64,000 bases of DNA from Scoparia ambigualis (lineage: Eukaryota > Arthropoda > Insecta > Lepidoptera > Crambidae), in NCBI GenBank assembly GCA_963921215.1, contig OY992519.1, positions 8,540,200 through 8,604,199 of the forward strand, in the 5' to 3' direction. Positions within the stretch are counted from its first letter, which is position 1, and every line of letters starts with the position of its first letter. This document shows, one piece after another, positions 62,656 to 64,000 of the stretch. The notes beneath the pieces were generated by a model, which made no database searches, was not told where the DNA came from, and was given only the letters and a program-made list of their open reading frames with translations. The position numbers and the translations under genes are program-made.

Positions 62656-64000
62656 ATGCCGACCAAGTCACAAGCCGCTATTTTTAGGGAGGCAGTTAAG
62701 GCCATACTTCAGCTCCTTGAGATAGGGTCACAAATTATTGCTGGCGGCACCACACATTCCATATTGGAGTTTAACGTGCGTTTCGCACAGATACAAGGCG
62801 TGAAAGACAGGATGGACGCAGTGTATTATAGCATTCTTGACGAGGAGGACCTGGACGAGAAGACCGAGAAGGCATACACTGAGAACCACACAAAAGCCTC
62901 CGGGGCGTACATTGGGATTCTTGTGGCTAGGGAGGAAATCTTACCCTCTTCCACGTCATCCCCAACCCATAGCGCTCAGCCCAGTTTCGGCGTCAATACG
63001 CCCACAGCCGTCCTCCCCAAGATAGCGCTGCCCAGGTTCAGCTCAAAAGTGGAGGACTGGCCTTCCTTCATTGCGCTGTTTAGGAGTCTGACTGACGACA
63101 TGGCGACCCTGTCGGACGCAGTCAAGCTCCACTACCTATTCTCAAGTCTCAGCGGTGAGGCGTTAAGTATGGTATCCCACTTAAAGGTCACCAATGAGAA
63201 TTTTGCCGTGGCCATGGACATCCTCACGAAGCGGTACGAGAACCGCCGGGTTCTCATTGATAGTTTTGTGGACATCATCCTGGGGCTGCCAAGCATCCAT
63301 ACGCGCTCGAACATCCGCACACTGTTCCTTACGCCGCTCATATCGGCTCAGTGTGCCCTCAACAATTTAGATCTGCCCATAGGAGACGACTACGTGTTTG
63401 TGTCAATACTGGTGCGGAAGCTCAAGGGCGAGCTCCGCACGCTATTTGAACGCAGGCACGGGTCTAGTAACACCCTGCCGACGTTAAGGGACCTTATCTC
63501 CTACCTCGAGGAGCACGCGCGCTGTGTGGAGACAGAGTTCTCCAACATAGCCCAGCCGCAGCCCATTCACGCCCTGCCCGGCCCTTCTCGTAGCCGCGCG
63601 CCTCCTCAGTTGCCCCATCGCACTTATGCTCAGGTGGCTCAGCAACAGCCCGACCATTACCGTGGCCGCTCCTCAGCTCCATCGCCTCACCGCGCCTATG
63701 ATCAGCCTACTCACCAACCGTTCCGCCCAGCGCAGCAAATGCGTCACCGCCCATCCACCTCCCCGGCTCGCAGTCAGCCCTTCCCCGTCTACTCGGCCTA
63801 CCAGCAAAGCTGCTCCTCATCATCGTCATCGTCCTCTTCCTCACGCTCGACGCCCTACTGTCCCTATTGTGCCACTAGGGGACATACGCTCATGACGTGC
63901 AGATGGTACAATGCCCAGCCAACACAGGGCCGTTGGGACTTTGTACAGGCACGCGAGCGCTGCCAGCGTTGTCTCGGCCGTCACTACGAGAGCGAGTGCA
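62656..64000 (+). CDS. BEL-5 gag, cut by the window end
   Basis: ATG at 62656, open to the last base. It encodes the same protein as BEL-4 gag: start MPTKSQAAIFREAVKA, capsid core LPRFSSKVEDWPSFIALFRS, poly-Ser linker, knuckle CPYCATRGHTLMTC, and into the second knuckle at the end of the window. No stop or frameshift is seen in about 448 codons. The rest of gag-pol must lie outside the window. Confidence 0.88.
   Translation, partial: MPTKSQAAIFREAVKAILQLLEIGSQIIAGGTTHSILEFNVRFAQIQGVKDRMDAVYYSILDEEDLDEKTEKAYTENHTKASGAYIGILVAREEILPSSTSSPTHSAQPSFGVNTPTAVLPKIALPRFSSKVEDWPSFIALFRSLTDDMATLSDAVKLHYLFSSLSGEALSMVSHLKVTNENFAVAMDILTKRYENRRVLIDSFVDIILGLPSIHTRSNIRTLFLTPLISAQCALNNLDLPIGDDYVFVSILVRKLKGELRTLFERRHGSSNTLPTLRDLISYLEEHARCVETEFSNIAQPQPIHALPGPSRSRAPPQLPHRTYAQVAQQQPDHYRGRSSAPSPHRAYDQPTHQPFRPAQQMRHRPSTSPARSQPFPVYSAYQQSCSSSSSSSSSSRSTPYCPYCATRGHTLMTCRWYNAQPTQGRWDFVQARERCQRCLGRHYESEC

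Overview
The window reads as a transposon-dense, intron-rich nuclear segment of a moth or butterfly (Lepidoptera). The evidence is a tRNA-headed SINE, a SINE with a 5S-rRNA-like core, non-LTR retrotransposon tails of types common in Lepidoptera (a (TTTGAC)n tail, and a 3' end with CCATCAGGTGA and CGTTTGC), many BEL/Pao elements, GT-AG introns and an AT-rich background. Little is host coding sequence: the last two exons of an unrecognised gene (1264-2073) and two exons resembling an insect gustatory receptor (32220-32624, minus strand).

The most complete and unusual object is a Polinton/Maverick (adintovirus-like) virus-transposon spanning about 2.3-13.9 kb. On the plus strand it has an intact 1171-residue protein-primed family B DNA polymerase and a small spliced gene whose first exon is only the ATG. 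Facing them on the minus strand are a packaging ATPase, a DUF8207-type protein, a fibre-like protein, a chromodomain integrase, a phospholipase-A2-domain minor capsid protein, an adenain-type protease, a penton-like protein, a 49-residue basic protein, a hexon-like capsid protein and a 157-residue protein. The distal genes form an unbroken chain. The protease has no ATG and lies in the -1 frame of the PLA2 gene, directly behind an A AAA AAC slippery heptamer followed by the stop codon. Each later gene overlaps the previous one by 1-8 bases through fused stop/start codons. This suggests one polycistronic virion cassette expressed by -1 frameshifting and termination-reinitiation.

From 14.0 to 22.6 kb lie decayed DNA transposons: an outer element (15041-20034) with a second element (15137-17760) inserted into it, itself carrying a retroposon tail, and a 327-bp MITE (22240-22566). 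A broken LINE (22921-24670, minus) precedes a BEL/Pao element, BEL-1 (25302-31342), whose single gag-pol frame is cut by five nonsense codons and one frameshift. A second one, BEL-2, starts at an LTR at 34270. It is split by a Ty3/Gypsy element (39.1-46.2 kb, minus, LTRs about 99% identical) and an adjoining LINE (46.2-50.46 kb, plus), and resumes at 50.46 kb.

Two further minus-strand fragments follow: BEL-3, which lacks the integrase core, and BEL-4. A Gypsy integrase tail comes next, and then a plus-strand BEL-5 that runs off the window. BEL-4 and BEL-5 share near-identical gag and leader sequences in head-to-head orientation, making a large inverted repeat. The Gypsy element and the LINE also carry A AAA AAC plus stop at their ORF junctions, so the same -1 frameshift signal appears in three unrelated mobile elements of this window.
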